A DNA stretch of 64,000 nt from Psychrosphaera haliotis (GCF_039523615.1 NZ_BAAAFQ010000005.1:239377-303376); one strand, 5' to 3'. Positions 41,342 through 50,592 are shown, counted from the first letter of the stretch. The notes: generated by a model from the letters alone, not told the origin. Made by a program: numbers and translations.

Positions 41342-42583
41342 ATGCCAGTTATTACAAATGAAGCAACACTCCTAGGGTTACTAGCACTTATTTTAGGTTT
41401 TGTCTTTTACACTAGTAAAAGCAGCAATGCTAAGTTTCAAGCGTTTTATAAGTATGTTCCTGCGCTATTACTTTGCTATTTTATCCCTTCTATTTTCAAC
41501 TCAGCAGGCTTAGTAAGCGTGGAGGCGTCGGACAACATTTACTATGTCGCGTCACGATTTTTGTTACCTGCATGTATAGTGCTTTTAACTATTAGCGTTG
41601 ATTTACCTGGTATTTTAAAGCTGGGTCCTAAAGCAATTATTCTCTTCTTTACCGGTACTTTTGGTATTGTTATTGGCGGACCAATAGCACTCTTAATTGT
41701 TTCGTACTTTTACCCAGAACTACTTGGTAATAGTGGCCCTCAAGATGTTTGGCGAGGAATGACTACGGTTGCCGGCAGTTGGATAGGTGGTGGCGCTAAC
41801 CAAACGGCAATGAAAGAGATTTATGAAGTTGGGGATACTATTTTTTCTTCTATGATTGCTGTTGATATTATAATGGCAAATATTTGGATGGCTGTTTTAT
41901 TATTATTAGCCGGCAACGCCAAGAGTATCGACGCAAAAACAGGCGCAGATACCACAGCATTAGAAGAGCTTAAAACAAATGTTATTGAATTCCAGAAAAA
42001 GCATGCTCGTATTCCTCACCTTGAAGACTTAATGATTATCTGTGCCATAGGCTTTGGTGTTACAGGTGTCGCACACATATTCTCAGATATTGTCACACCG
42101 TTTATGATAGAAAACTTCCCTAACTCTAAAGAGCTAAGTTTCCACAGTAAGTTTTTCTGGATGATAGTCAGTGCTAGTGCAATGGGTATTGCATTGTCAT
42201 TTACTCGATTAAGAAAGATAGAAGCAGCAGGGGCATCAAAAGTAGGCTCTGCCTTCCTTTATTTCTTGATAGCGGCTATCGGTCTTCATATGGATATTAT
42301 GGCAATATTTGATAGTCCACTATACTTTGCATTAGGCGCAATTTGGATGATTATTCACGCCTGCTTAATGCTTGGTGTAGCAAAATTAATAAAAGCCCCA
42401 CTGTTTTATATGGCGGTTGGCAGCCAAGCCAATGTGGGTGGTGCAGCTTCCGCACCCATCGTGGCATCTGCGTTCCATCCAGCTTTAGCGCCTGTGGGCG
42501 TTCTATTGGCTGTTTTGGGTTATGCTATCGGCACATATGCAGCTTGGTTCTGTGGTCAAGTTTTACAGTATGTAGCCAGTTGA
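41342..42583 (+). CDS. DUF819 family inner-membrane protein (YjcL-like)
   Basis: 413-aa polytopic membrane protein with about ten to twelve helices and Gly-rich segments (TTVAGSWIGGGANQTAMKE near 140, VGSQANVGGAASAPIVASAF near 358) typical of DUF819. These repeated glycine motifs resemble the discontinuous helices of secondary carriers, so an anion or amino-acid transporter role is plausible but unproven. AAGGA precedes the ATG. It sits between sirB1 and kdsA, where E. coli has no gene, and is preceded by eleven AAAAC repeats. Confidence 0.88.
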   Translation: MPVITNEATLLGLLALILGFVFYTSKSSNAKFQAFYKYVPALLLCYFIPSIFNSAGLVSVEASDNIYYVASRFLLPACIVLLTISVDLPGILKLGPKAIILFFTGTFGIVIGGPIALLIVSYFYPELLGNSGPQDVWRGMTTVAGSWIGGGANQTAMKEIYEVGDTIFSSMIAVDIIMANIWMAVLLLLAGNAKSIDAKTGADTTALEELKTNVIEFQKKHARIPHLEDLMIICAIGFGVTGVAHIFSDIVTPFMIENFPNSKELSFHSKFFWMIVSASAMGIALSFTRLRKIEAAGASKVGSAFLYFLIAAIGLHMDIMAIFDSPLYFALGAIWMIIHACLMLGVAKLIKAPLFYMAVGSQANVGGAASAPIVASAFHPALAPVGVLLAVLGYAIGTYAAWFCGQVLQYVAS

Positions 42584-42631
42584 TAAATCATTTAAAAGTT
42601 ATTCGGTTAGTTTAAAAATAGAGAGTTTAAA

Positions 42632-43501
42632 ATGACATCTGCGATCAATACGCAAATTATAAAAATTGGAAAAGATATCGAACTTGCAAACGACAAACCG
42701 TTTGTCTTATTTGGTGGTATGAATGTTTTAGAGTCTAGAGACTTAGCATTAAAAATTGCCGAGACATATAAAGAAGTTACGACAAAACTTGGTATTCCTT
42801 ATGTATTCAAAGCTAGTTTCGATAAAGCGAACCGCTCTTCAGTGAATTCATATCGTGGCCCAGGTTTAGAAGAAGGCTTAAAAATATTTGAAGAAATCAA
42901 AACGCAATTTGATTTACCGATAATTACCGATGTACACGCTCCTGAACAAGCGCAGCCTGTTGCAGAAGTAGTAGATATTATTCAATTACCAGCGTTTTTA
43001 GCACGTCAAACAGACTTGGTTGTTGCTATGGGTAAAACAAACGCAATTATTAACGTTAAAAAACCACAGTTTTTAGCACCACATGAAATGAAACATATCA
43101 TTAAGAAGTTTCATGAATCAGGTAACGAAAAGGTTATTTTATGTGAGCGTGGCAGTCAGTTTGGTTATAATAACCTTGTGGTTGACATGTTAGGTATGGA
43201 TGACATGAAACGTATGGCTCCAGTTATGTTTGATGCAACACATGCCTTACAACGTCCTGGCGGCAGAACAGATTCAGCTGATGGACGCCGAGCTCAAGCA
43301 GCAGAACTTGCAAGAAGTGGTATGGCATTAGGATTAGCTGGACTTTTCATTGAAGCGCATCCAAATCCAAACGAAGCGCTGTGTGACGGACCATGTGCGT
43401 TACCACTATCTAAATTGGAAGGTTTTTTAACTCAAATGAAACAAGTGGACGACCTCATAAAATCCTTCGCCCCGCTGGATACGTCAGCAAACAACTTGTA
43501 A
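42632..43501 (+). CDS. kdsA: 3-deoxy-8-phosphooctulonate synthase
   Basis: 289-aa KDO-8-phosphate synthase, joining PEP and arabinose 5-phosphate for lipopolysaccharide core. FVLFGGMNVLESRDLALKIAE near residue 23, KASFDKANRSSVNSYRGPGLEEGL near 56, LPAFLARQTDLVVAMG near 112, and RGSQFGYNNLVVDMLGM near 168 are standard. AFIEAHPNPNEALCDGPCALPL-like text closes the barrel. Last gene of the hemA unit; a strong terminator follows. Confidence 0.96.
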   Translation: MTSAINTQIIKIGKDIELANDKPFVLFGGMNVLESRDLALKIAETYKEVTTKLGIPYVFKASFDKANRSSVNSYRGPGLEEGLKIFEEIKTQFDLPIITDVHAPEQAQPVAEVVDIIQLPAFLARQTDLVVAMGKTNAIINVKKPQFLAPHEMKHIIKKFHESGNEKVILCERGSQFGYNNLVVDMLGMDDMKRMAPVMFDATHALQRPGGRTDSADGRRAQAAELARSGMALGLAGLFIEAHPNPNEALCDGPCALPLSKLEGFLTQMKQVDDLIKSFAPLDTSANNL

Positions 43502-43512
43502 TCTAAATATAC

Positions 43513-43545
43513 AGAGCTTAATCAAACGAGGTTAAGCTCTTTTTC
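43513..43545 (+). terminator. Rho-independent terminator after kdsA
   Basis: 9-bp stem AGAGCTTAA / TTAAGCTCT with a 10-nt loop followed by a T-run. It ends the hemA-kdsA unit. Confidence 0.9.
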
Positions 43546-43622
43546 AACTCTCAATTAAATTTGCCTTATTGATTTACCACTAAGATAATAATGGCAAACC
43601 AGTTTTAATATAAAGGCTCAAT

Positions 43623-44741
43623 ATGTCATCAATAGTAATTTCGGGTACAGGCCTATTTACCCCTCCACATAAAATCTCGAACCAAGAGCTAGTTGATGTT
43701 CTTAATGAATACGCTGATCAATTTAATGAAACACATAAAGCAGAGATTGAAGCTGGACATATTGAAGAAAAAAAACGTTCTAGTGTAGAGTTTATAGAAA
43801 AAGCGTCAGGTATAAAGTCACGATATGCCATGGTAAAAGAGGGTATTACTGACGTAAATGTACTTCATCCTAAGATGAAAAAGTATAATGCAGAAGAGCC
43901 ACCTGAAATGGTGCTGATGGCAGTTGAAGCAGCGAAAGAAGCACTAGAAAAATCTGGTAAAAAAGCAGAAGACATAGATTTGGTTATTTTAGGCTCTTCA
44001 AACATGCAGCGCTCATATCCAGCAATGTCTGTAGAAGTGCAACAAATACTAGGCGCATCAGGTTTTGCTTTTGATATGAATGTAGCGTGTTCAACAGCTA
44101 CTTTTGCAATTATCAACGCTTACAATTCAATTAAAGCAGGATCAGCAAAGTGCGTGTTAGTGGTAAACCCTGAGTTTACAACGCCACAACTAGATTATAC
44201 GAATCGCGATAGTCACTTCATATTTGGTGACGTGGCAACAGCCATGGTTATCGAGAGTACGGAAACCGCTACATCGAAGCAACAGTTTAAAATAGTAGCT
44301 ATGGATCAAATAACTAAATTTTCAAATAACATTAGATGTTCACATAGTTATGTAGACCATTGTTATGACGAGTTGCCTGCTGATAACTCATACTTTTTCC
44401 AAGAAGGAAGAAAAGTTTTTAAAGAATTATTACCAATAGTTACTAATACCATCACGGATCACCTAACTAAAAATGGTTGGTCTGTAACCGACGTCAAACG
44501 TATGTGGTTGCATCAGGCTAATATTAATATGAACCTCTTTGCGGCTAAAAAGCTTCTAGGTCGTGAGCCGGAATTTTTAGACGCACCATTAATTTTAGAT
44601 GAATACGCTAACACAGCCTCTGCGGGTTCCATTGTTGCTTTTCATAAATACAGTGATGATTTCTCTGTTGGTGATAAGGGTATTTTATGTAGCTTTGGTG
44701 CCGGATATTCAGTTGGTTGTATAAGTTTAGAGCGCATATAA
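43623..44741 (+). CDS. Beta-ketoacyl-ACP synthase III family protein
   Basis: 372-aa thiolase-fold condensing enzyme of the FabH class. The catalytic triad is visible: Cys in NVACSTATFA near 157, His in WLHQANINMNLF near 294, and Asn in DEYANTASAGS near 330. It is about 50 residues longer than E. coli FabH, with an insert near 25-60 (HKAEIEAGHIEEKKRSSVEF). This long form is common in Shewanella and Vibrio relatives as a second KAS III. It may start fatty acid synthesis or elongate a CoA-linked acyl chain; which one is unclear. Monocistronic. Confidence 0.88.
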   Translation: MSSIVISGTGLFTPPHKISNQELVDVLNEYADQFNETHKAEIEAGHIEEKKRSSVEFIEKASGIKSRYAMVKEGITDVNVLHPKMKKYNAEEPPEMVLMAVEAAKEALEKSGKKAEDIDLVILGSSNMQRSYPAMSVEVQQILGASGFAFDMNVACSTATFAIINAYNSIKAGSAKCVLVVNPEFTTPQLDYTNRDSHFIFGDVATAMVIESTETATSKQQFKIVAMDQITKFSNNIRCSHSYVDHCYDELPADNSYFFQEGRKVFKELLPIVTNTITDHLTKNGWSVTDVKRMWLHQANINMNLFAAKKLLGREPEFLDAPLILDEYANTASAGSIVAFHKYSDDFSVGDKGILCSFGAGYSVGCISLERI

Positions 44742-44839
44742 GTCCTTAGAGTAAAAAGCAAGCTTGATTAGTACGAATAAAATTCTGCTGACCGGGCGCA
44801 TAATTAATTTTTAACCAATAAAGAGTCGATAAACTTTAT

Positions 44840-44867
44840 TTGACTTTTTACTCTAATTTTTATTAAA
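44840..44867 (+). promoter_or_regulatory. Possible promoter of the lysine-riboswitch unit
   Basis: TTGACT and an AT-rich -10 (TATTAA or ATTAAA, 15-16 bp apart) lie about 45 bp before the riboswitch. The -10 is imperfect. Confidence 0.45.
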
Positions 44868-44910
44868 GTACGCCCCGTCGGTAAATGCCGATGTGTTGCT
44901 AAATGCAACG

Positions 44911-45074
44911 TCAGAAGAGGTGCGGCTATTAGGTAGCAAATTGGAGAAGTCTCAACTTCATTGATAATTTGTCAGGGAATAGTCGCCGAGGATAATACTT
45001 GTTGAGATAGGTATTGTTCGGCCATATAGGTTGAGTCCTATTGGTTGTCACCTATATGGTGGAGCGCTTCTGGC
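44911..45074 (+). promoter_or_regulatory. Lysine riboswitch (L box)
   Basis: The conserved core of the lysine aptamer is clear: CAGAAGAGGTGCG at the 5' side, GGGAATAGTCGCCGAGG in the middle, GGTTGTCACC in P4, and TGGTGGAGCGCTTCTGG at the 3' side, whose CTTCTG pairs with CAGAAG to close helix P1. A short hairpin (GTTGC / GCAAC) precedes it. Downstream, GGTAAG (from 45076) can pair with CTTACC (to 45109), a candidate expression platform before the lysC Shine-Dalgarno. It should repress lysC and the two co-transcribed genes when lysine is plentiful. Confidence 0.95.
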
Positions 45075-45153
45075 CGGTAAGTTCAGTTGCGTAATCATCG
45101 TTCTTACCTGTGCCTGATCCCTCCCCAAAACTTAATTTAGATTTGGGAAAAAC

Positions 45154-46539
45154 ATGTCAAAAGTATCATCTGTAACCGTTGCAAAATTTGGCGGTACAAG
45201 CTTAAAAAATTATCAATCAATGGTACGTTGTGCCAACATTGTCATAGAAGAACCTTCAGTTAAAGTCGTTGTGTTATCAGCTTCTGCAGGGGTAACTAAT
45301 TTATTAGTGGACCTAACTGAAAGGGGTCTATCGGAAGCAATTGCCTCTACACTAATTGATAACATTAAAACCATACAACTAGATATATCAGCTAGCCTTT
45401 TTGAACAAAACCAAATTGAACAAAACCGAGTCAACGGTTACGTATTAAACCTCATCCATGAGCTTGAATATGCATCGCAAATGTTGCGAGAGCAGTTTAG
45501 CTTGAAATTAGTGGATGAAATACTATCGTTTGGTGAACGTTTTTCTAGTTATTTATTTACTGAAATAATGACTGAGTTGCTTTCTAATGCTGACGATAAA
45601 CCCCAACTCGTTAGATTTGATGCTCGACGTATAATTAAGACTGATAGTCGATTTGGTCATGCAAGGCCAGATTTAACTGCAATAAAACAACAAAGCCAAT
45701 TGTCATTAAACCTGCCCGAATGTCTGTATATCACACAAGGTTTTGTTGGCGAAGACAGCTTCGGCAATACAACGACTTTGGGCCGCGGAGGTTCAGACTT
45801 TTCTGCTGCGTTAATAGCTGAAGCAATCAACGCAGATAAACTACAGATTTGGACAGATGTGGCTGGCATATACTCTTCTGATCCCCGATTTGTCACTAAA
45901 GCGAAGCCAATTAAAACGCTTAGCTTTAATGAGGCTGCTGAACTCGCAACTTTTGGTGCAAAAGTATTGCATCCTGCAACATTACTACCTGCCATAAGAT
46001 CTAAAATTGATGTCTTTGTGGGCTCAAGTTTAGAACCGGATGCTGGCGGCACTCATTTAACAACAAAACCTTCAACGAGCGGCGTAAGAGCAATTGCACT
46101 TAGAGAAAATCAGACCCTAGTTACCTTAAGCAGTCCAAATATGCTGCTTGCTAGCGGTTTTTTAGCAAGAGTGTTTGCTATTTTAGCTAAGTATGAACTT
46201 TCCGTCGATCTTATCACTACATCTGAAATATCCGTTGCGCTCACGTTTGACAACATAAATGGAGTTAGTGAAGGGATATTGCCGCAAGAGTGTATAACTG
46301 AATTGGAAGACTTTTGCGCGGTATCGATAGAAGGGGAGTTATCACTAGTTGCGGTTATTGGCAATCACAACCCAGATCATGAAACGATATCAAGCACCGA
46401 ATTACTATTTAAGTCTTTAGGTGATTACCAAATAAGAATGATTTGCCACGGAGCAAGTAGGCACAATGTATGTTTTTTAGTTAAACAAAGCATCGCGAAA
46501 GACGTTGTTACTAATATTCACGATCAGATTTTTGGTTAA
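45154..46539 (+). CDS. lysC: Lysine-sensitive aspartokinase III
   Basis: 461-aa aspartate kinase, the first step to lysine, threonine and methionine. The N-terminal kinase domain has VAKFGGTSLKNY near residue 9, SFGERFSSYLFTEIM near 128 and TLGRGGSDFSAALIAEA near 208. Two C-terminal ACT domains (about 310-461, e.g. SGFLARVFAILAKYELSVDLITTSE) bind the feedback inhibitor. The upstream lysine riboswitch supports the LysC rather than ThrA/MetL type. 21 bp separate it from the next gene, with no terminator between. Confidence 0.95.
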   Translation: MSKVSSVTVAKFGGTSLKNYQSMVRCANIVIEEPSVKVVVLSASAGVTNLLVDLTERGLSEAIASTLIDNIKTIQLDISASLFEQNQIEQNRVNGYVLNLIHELEYASQMLREQFSLKLVDEILSFGERFSSYLFTEIMTELLSNADDKPQLVRFDARRIIKTDSRFGHARPDLTAIKQQSQLSLNLPECLYITQGFVGEDSFGNTTTLGRGGSDFSAALIAEAINADKLQIWTDVAGIYSSDPRFVTKAKPIKTLSFNEAAELATFGAKVLHPATLLPAIRSKIDVFVGSSLEPDAGGTHLTTKPSTSGVRAIALRENQTLVTLSSPNMLLASGFLARVFAILAKYELSVDLITTSEISVALTFDNINGVSEGILPQECITELEDFCAVSIEGELSLVAVIGNHNPDHETISSTELLFKSLGDYQIRMICHGASRHNVCFLVKQSIAKDVVTNIHDQIFG

Positions 46540-46560
46540 TTCTTTTAGAGAGCGTTAAAT

Positions 46561-47679
46561 ATGAAGATTACAAAAGAGCTACTAACCTTAAATCAGGATA
46601 TCGCTGGCCAAGAGATTGGGATCCCTGTTTATTATGTAAACTGTGGAAAAGACGATGCTCCTACCGTATATATCCAAAGCGCAGTTCATGCAGCCGAAAT
46701 GCAGGGTAGTGCTGTTATTTTTCAGCTATTAACCTTTTTACCTAAACTAAGCATAAATACAAACTTTATATTGGTTCCTAATTGCAATCCCTTCGGCAGA
46801 ACACAAAGAGCAGGAGAGTATTTACAGGGACGCTTTGACGCGACTACGGGTAATAATTGGAATCGTTTTTATCATTATGATGAATCTTTAGTAACGAAGT
46901 TTTTAAACTCGTTAGAAGGGAGTGAATCCTTATATGATAAAGCGAATGAGAATAAAATAGTATCGGACTTTAGGCTCGCGTTAAGTAAATCCATTGAAGA
47001 CTTAACAAAAGGCGAGTGGGGTATAAATACAGCGCAATATTTAAACCATAAGTTACAGTCGCTGGCCGTTAAGGCTGATTTAGTCATTGATTTACATACG
47101 GGACCATCTTCTACACGACATATATATAGTCCTGACTTTTTAGTAGAGCATGCTAAGCGTTTTAATATTGAAAATATAATTTCCATACCATGCAAGTTTG
47201 CAGGTGCTTTAGACGAAGCGAGCTTTATTCCCTGGAGGCTATTACAACAAGGCCTCTGCGCAATAGGGGTAGAATTTAAATATGGCGTGAAAGCATTTAC
47301 CGTTGAGCTTGGTTCTCAAGAGAACATATGTTTAACGCAAGCCTATGAAGATATGAAAGGCATATTAAACTTCCTAAACACAGAAGGGCTAGTAACTGGT
47401 AACCCTAAAATAGATGCAAACGATATAACTGTTACAGCATTAAAAAATTATAAAACACTATTTTCAAAGTACGCAGGTATGGTTGAATATCTAGCAAAAG
47501 CGGGTGATAAAGTTGAGAAAGGGCAAACTATAGCTCGAGTACTAAATTCCTTAGAGTTTGATAATGACAGAGGACTGCTAGAGATTAAATCTCCAAGCTC
47601 TGGTATTGTTATACTTCACTACCCCTCAGCTGCAGTTCAGGTTGGCACTCAGCTTTATAAAATAGCAACCGATGCATAA
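46561..47679 (+). CDS. M14-family zinc deacylase (succinylglutamate desuccinylase/aspartoacylase-like)
   Basis: 372-aa enzyme with the AstE/AspA zinc pattern: HAAE near residue 43 (first His and Glu ligands), the arginine segment NCNPFGRTQRAGEYL near 79, VIDLHTGPSS near 179 (second His) and the catalytic Glu in FTVELGSQE near 247. The last 75 residues form a biotinyl/lipoyl-like beta domain (KAGDKVEKGQTIARV), as in several members. AstE and AspA remove succinyl or acetyl groups from amino acids. It sits 21 bp after lysC, under the lysine riboswitch, so an amide or acyl-amino-acid substrate tied to lysine metabolism is likely. The exact reaction is unknown. Confidence 0.85.
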   Translation: MKITKELLTLNQDIAGQEIGIPVYYVNCGKDDAPTVYIQSAVHAAEMQGSAVIFQLLTFLPKLSINTNFILVPNCNPFGRTQRAGEYLQGRFDATTGNNWNRFYHYDESLVTKFLNSLEGSESLYDKANENKIVSDFRLALSKSIEDLTKGEWGINTAQYLNHKLQSLAVKADLVIDLHTGPSSTRHIYSPDFLVEHAKRFNIENIISIPCKFAGALDEASFIPWRLLQQGLCAIGVEFKYGVKAFTVELGSQENICLTQAYEDMKGILNFLNTEGLVTGNPKIDANDITVTALKNYKTLFSKYAGMVEYLAKAGDKVEKGQTIARVLNSLEFDNDRGLLEIKSPSSGIVILHYPSAAVQVGTQLYKIATDA

Positions 47680-47695
47680 ATAAAGGTTTTTAAGA

Positions 47696-48568
47696 ATGAA
47701 AGTTAGTTTTATTGGTTTAGGCGTTATGGGCTTCCCAATGGCTGGTCATTTAGCTCAAGCTGGGCTTGATGTGACTGTATTTAACCGAACAGAATCAAAA
47801 TCTATAGCATGGACCGAGGCTTATAAAGGCGATTACAAAACGACGCCAAAATTAGCGGTAGAACATTCTGACATCGTCTTTATTTGTGTTGGTAATGATG
47901 ATGATCTAAGACAAGTGATGTTAGGGAAAGACGGTATTCTTGCTGGTGCTAAAACTAACGCTGTCATTGTTGACCATACGACTACCTCAGCCGATGTAGC
48001 ACGAGAGCTAAGCGCAATTTGTTCGGAGCAACAAATATCGTTTTTCGATGCTCCAGTATCTGGTGGTCAAGCTGGAGCTGAGAATGGACAACTTACGGTG
48101 ATGATGGGTGGTAAAGAGTCTGACTTCAACAAGATTGAGCCAGTCATTAAACACTTTTCCAAGTTTGTAAAGCTAATGGGAGAAGTGGGTTCAGGACAGT
48201 TAACAAAAATGGTTAATCAAATTTGCATAGCTGGTGTTGTACAAGGCGTTGCTGAAGGGTTACATTTTGCTCGGTCGGCAGGCTTAAATGGTGTTGATGT
48301 TGTAGAGGTGATTTCTAAAGGAGCCGCCGGTAGTTGGCAAATGGACAATCGTCATAATACCATGTGGCAAGGGCAGTATGACTTCGGCTTTGCAGTAGAT
48401 TGGATGCGTAAAGATTTAGGCATTGCGTTAGATGAAGCTAAGAGAAACAAATCTACTTTACCCCTTACTTCACTTGTCGATCAGTTTTATGCTGATGTTC
48501 AAAATATGGGCGGTAATCGCTGGGATACCTCTAGCCTAATGGCAAGACTAGAGGTGCATAGAAAGTAA
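47696..48568 (+). CDS. NAD(P)-dependent beta-hydroxyacid dehydrogenase
   Basis: 290-aa member of the 3-hydroxyisobutyrate dehydrogenase/tartronate semialdehyde reductase family. The nucleotide motif FIGLGVMGFPMAGHLAQAG starts at residue 5, the substrate motif FFDAPVSGGQAGAENGQ lies near 118, and the catalytic Lys in GQLTKMVNQI near 170. It is 16 bp downstream of the M14 deacylase gene and probably in the lysC transcript. Substrate unknown; a second member of the family (mmsB) is at 60225. Confidence 0.88.
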   Translation: MKVSFIGLGVMGFPMAGHLAQAGLDVTVFNRTESKSIAWTEAYKGDYKTTPKLAVEHSDIVFICVGNDDDLRQVMLGKDGILAGAKTNAVIVDHTTTSADVARELSAICSEQQISFFDAPVSGGQAGAENGQLTVMMGGKESDFNKIEPVIKHFSKFVKLMGEVGSGQLTKMVNQICIAGVVQGVAEGLHFARSAGLNGVDVVEVISKGAAGSWQMDNRHNTMWQGQYDFGFAVDWMRKDLGIALDEAKRNKSTLPLTSLVDQFYADVQNMGGNRWDTSSLMARLEVHRK

Positions 48569-48640
48569 AAGTTACCTGTAACAACCAAATACTGTTTTTG
48601 AGTTTGTATTGTGGTGGTGTAGTTAGACCTGTTTGTTTAC

Positions 48641-50509
48641 CTACACTTTATATTTATCAATAAACGAATGTAATATAACCGCCTGTTTGGATATGTTCTC
48701 ACTGCTTGCTGCATTTTCTTTTGCTCGTTGGAAAGAGTCATCTGCAACATCTCTAATAGCGACTACGTTCTGGTTTACTTCCTCGGCTACTTTACTTTGT
48801 TGCTCAATGGCAGTGGCAATCTGAGTGTTCATATCCATTATTGATTTAACATCTTGGGTAATGGAAACAAGTTTCTCACCAGCTTCACCTGCTCTTTGGG
48901 TAGATGTACTACCCTGTTCTTGGCACTGGTCGATAACACTAACTATTCCACCAATCCTTGACTGCAGAGACGTCACTATATTTTCAATTTCTTTGGTAGA
49001 TTCTTGGGTTCTCATTGCTAACGTTCTTACCTCATCGGCAACAACCGCAAAACCTCGACCATGCTCACCAGCTCGAGCTGCTTCAATAGCAGCGTTTAAA
49101 GCTAGTAAGTTAGTTTGTTCAGCAATACCACGAATAACGTCGAGAACAGAGCCAACATTTTTACTTTCTTCAGCCAGTGCATTTACATCACTCACTGCGG
49201 TATCTAGCTTGTCAGAAAGGAATCGAATGCTTTCAATTGTCATGTTAACTTGAGTAGAGCCTTGCTCGGCATTTTCATTACTACTGAGCGCTTTGCTAGC
49301 CGCATCTTCTGTATTCGCAACAATCTCTTTTATCGTAGCGCCCATTTCTGTTACTGCAGCCGCAACTGACTCAGTTTCTCGTAGTTGGATGTCTAACGAT
49401 GTCTGATTATCTGTTGAATTTGAAACTAGTGATCTTGTAGCTTCATCTAGGGTTTTGACAGCATTGTTAACTCTTAAAATAAGCTCTCTAAAGTCAGAAA
49501 TTAAAGAGTTAAACTGTCTACCCATAGCTGATAGTTCGTCTTCGCCTTCGAATTCATGACTTTGAGTCAAGTCGTTTGTGTTCCTTACCGCGTCAATAGT
49601 TGACGAAATTTGTTGAATAGGACCTAGTACTTTTCTGCTTGTTACAAAGGTTGAAGACATAATAATACCAACGAGTACCACAAATAGTGCAAAACCGAAT
49701 ATTTGTGTTTGCAGCTGCTTTGCTTCAATACCTTCAGAGATATTTGACTCCATAACTTCCTGGGTCTTCCTAAGTATGGTTTTTGCTTCTGCCAGTTCGC
49801 CTCGGACTCCACTTTCGCTGTTGAGACCAATTTCTTTTTGCGCATTCACCAAATTTACAAATTTTACTTGATAGTCACTCAATAGGCCCTTGATCTTATT
49901 TTGTGTTGACCCGTCGATATCTGTGCTTGAAAGGTTGTTCCTGAGAGTATCAATGCCGTCGTTAAACTTACCTAAGTACTTTTCATCAAACCGCAACATA
50001 AAGTCTTTCTCGGACCGTCTTAGTTGCAATATGTCTACCAACAGCATGTAACTGTTTTGTTCCTTTAAAATGGTCTCTATGTTGTGCACAGCTCCTCTAA
50101 GCTCACCATAAAGTGCGTCTTTTGGATGCAAGCCAATAGTTTTTTGTAGTACAACCAGTTTGTCAAATGTGGCTTTATAGCTATTTGAAGCTTTTGTAAA
50201 TCGCTCTACTTGGTCGGTTTCAAACCCTTCTTCTTTTAATATTTGGCTAAACTCTGTTTTTTGAACAGATACTTCTTTATGAATTTTATTAAAGTTATCG
50301 ACATGTTCGGTGTTTTTATTTTCTAGAAAAAACTTTTCCTCAATATCAAGTTGCATAATATCTCTATTAATTTTGTCGATATATTGGACTGTTTGTGTGA
50401 ATTGCGAGTTTTTATAATTTGAATAAATGAGTAAAACGAGTAACAACACCATGCCCGATGCGACTAAAACGGCATTGATAAGGAGTTTTTGTTTAATACT
50501 AGTGCCCAT
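48641..50509 (-). CDS. Methyl-accepting chemotaxis protein with HBM-type sensor domain
   Basis: About 622-aa chemoreceptor. First transmembrane helix near 8-28, a large all-helical periplasmic domain (about 35-270), second transmembrane helix near 270-292, HAMP (about 295-345) and the signalling domain with EQTNLLALNAAIEAARAG and GRGFAVVADEVRTLA. The sensor carries two related stretches (QKTIGLHPKDALYGELRGA and QKEIGLNSESGVRGELAEA), the mark of the helical bimodular (HBM) domain of McpS, which binds organic acids. The start at 50509 has GAAGG 5 nt upstream; an ATG at 50521 is the alternative. Confidence 0.88.
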   Translation of the reverse strand: MGTSIKQKLLINAVLVASGMVLLLVLLIYSNYKNSQFTQTVQYIDKINRDIMQLDIEEKFFLENKNTEHVDNFNKIHKEVSVQKTEFSQILKEEGFETDQVERFTKASNSYKATFDKLVVLQKTIGLHPKDALYGELRGAVHNIETILKEQNSYMLLVDILQLRRSEKDFMLRFDEKYLGKFNDGIDTLRNNLSSTDIDGSTQNKIKGLLSDYQVKFVNLVNAQKEIGLNSESGVRGELAEAKTILRKTQEVMESNISEGIEAKQLQTQIFGFALFVVLVGIIMSSTFVTSRKVLGPIQQISSTIDAVRNTNDLTQSHEFEGEDELSAMGRQFNSLISDFRELILRVNNAVKTLDEATRSLVSNSTDNQTSLDIQLRETESVAAAVTEMGATIKEIVANTEDAASKALSSNENAEQGSTQVNMTIESIRFLSDKLDTAVSDVNALAEESKNVGSVLDVIRGIAEQTNLLALNAAIEAARAGEHGRGFAVVADEVRTLAMRTQESTKEIENIVTSLQSRIGGIVSVIDQCQEQGSTSTQRAGEAGEKLVSITQDVKSIMDMNTQIATAIEQQSKVAEEVNQNVVAIRDVADDSFQRAKENAASSENISKQAVILHSFIDKYKV

Positions 50510-50592
50510 ACTAACCTTCATAAACCGTCCAAAATTAAAATAGAGTTATCTCTAAATAAAGTTAGACGATTATTGGTATTTGGCAAAAAATA

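Noticed and set aside
44862..44871. ATTAAAGTAC before the lysine riboswitch as another 3HB-locus operator
   Set aside because: It lacks the C of the ACTAARGTR core, and the context (riboswitch promoter) gives no reason for shared control.
48825..49253. 142-aa ORF antisense to the chemoreceptor signalling domain
   Set aside because: Ser/Ala-rich text typical of the complement of a chemoreceptor coding region; no start signals.
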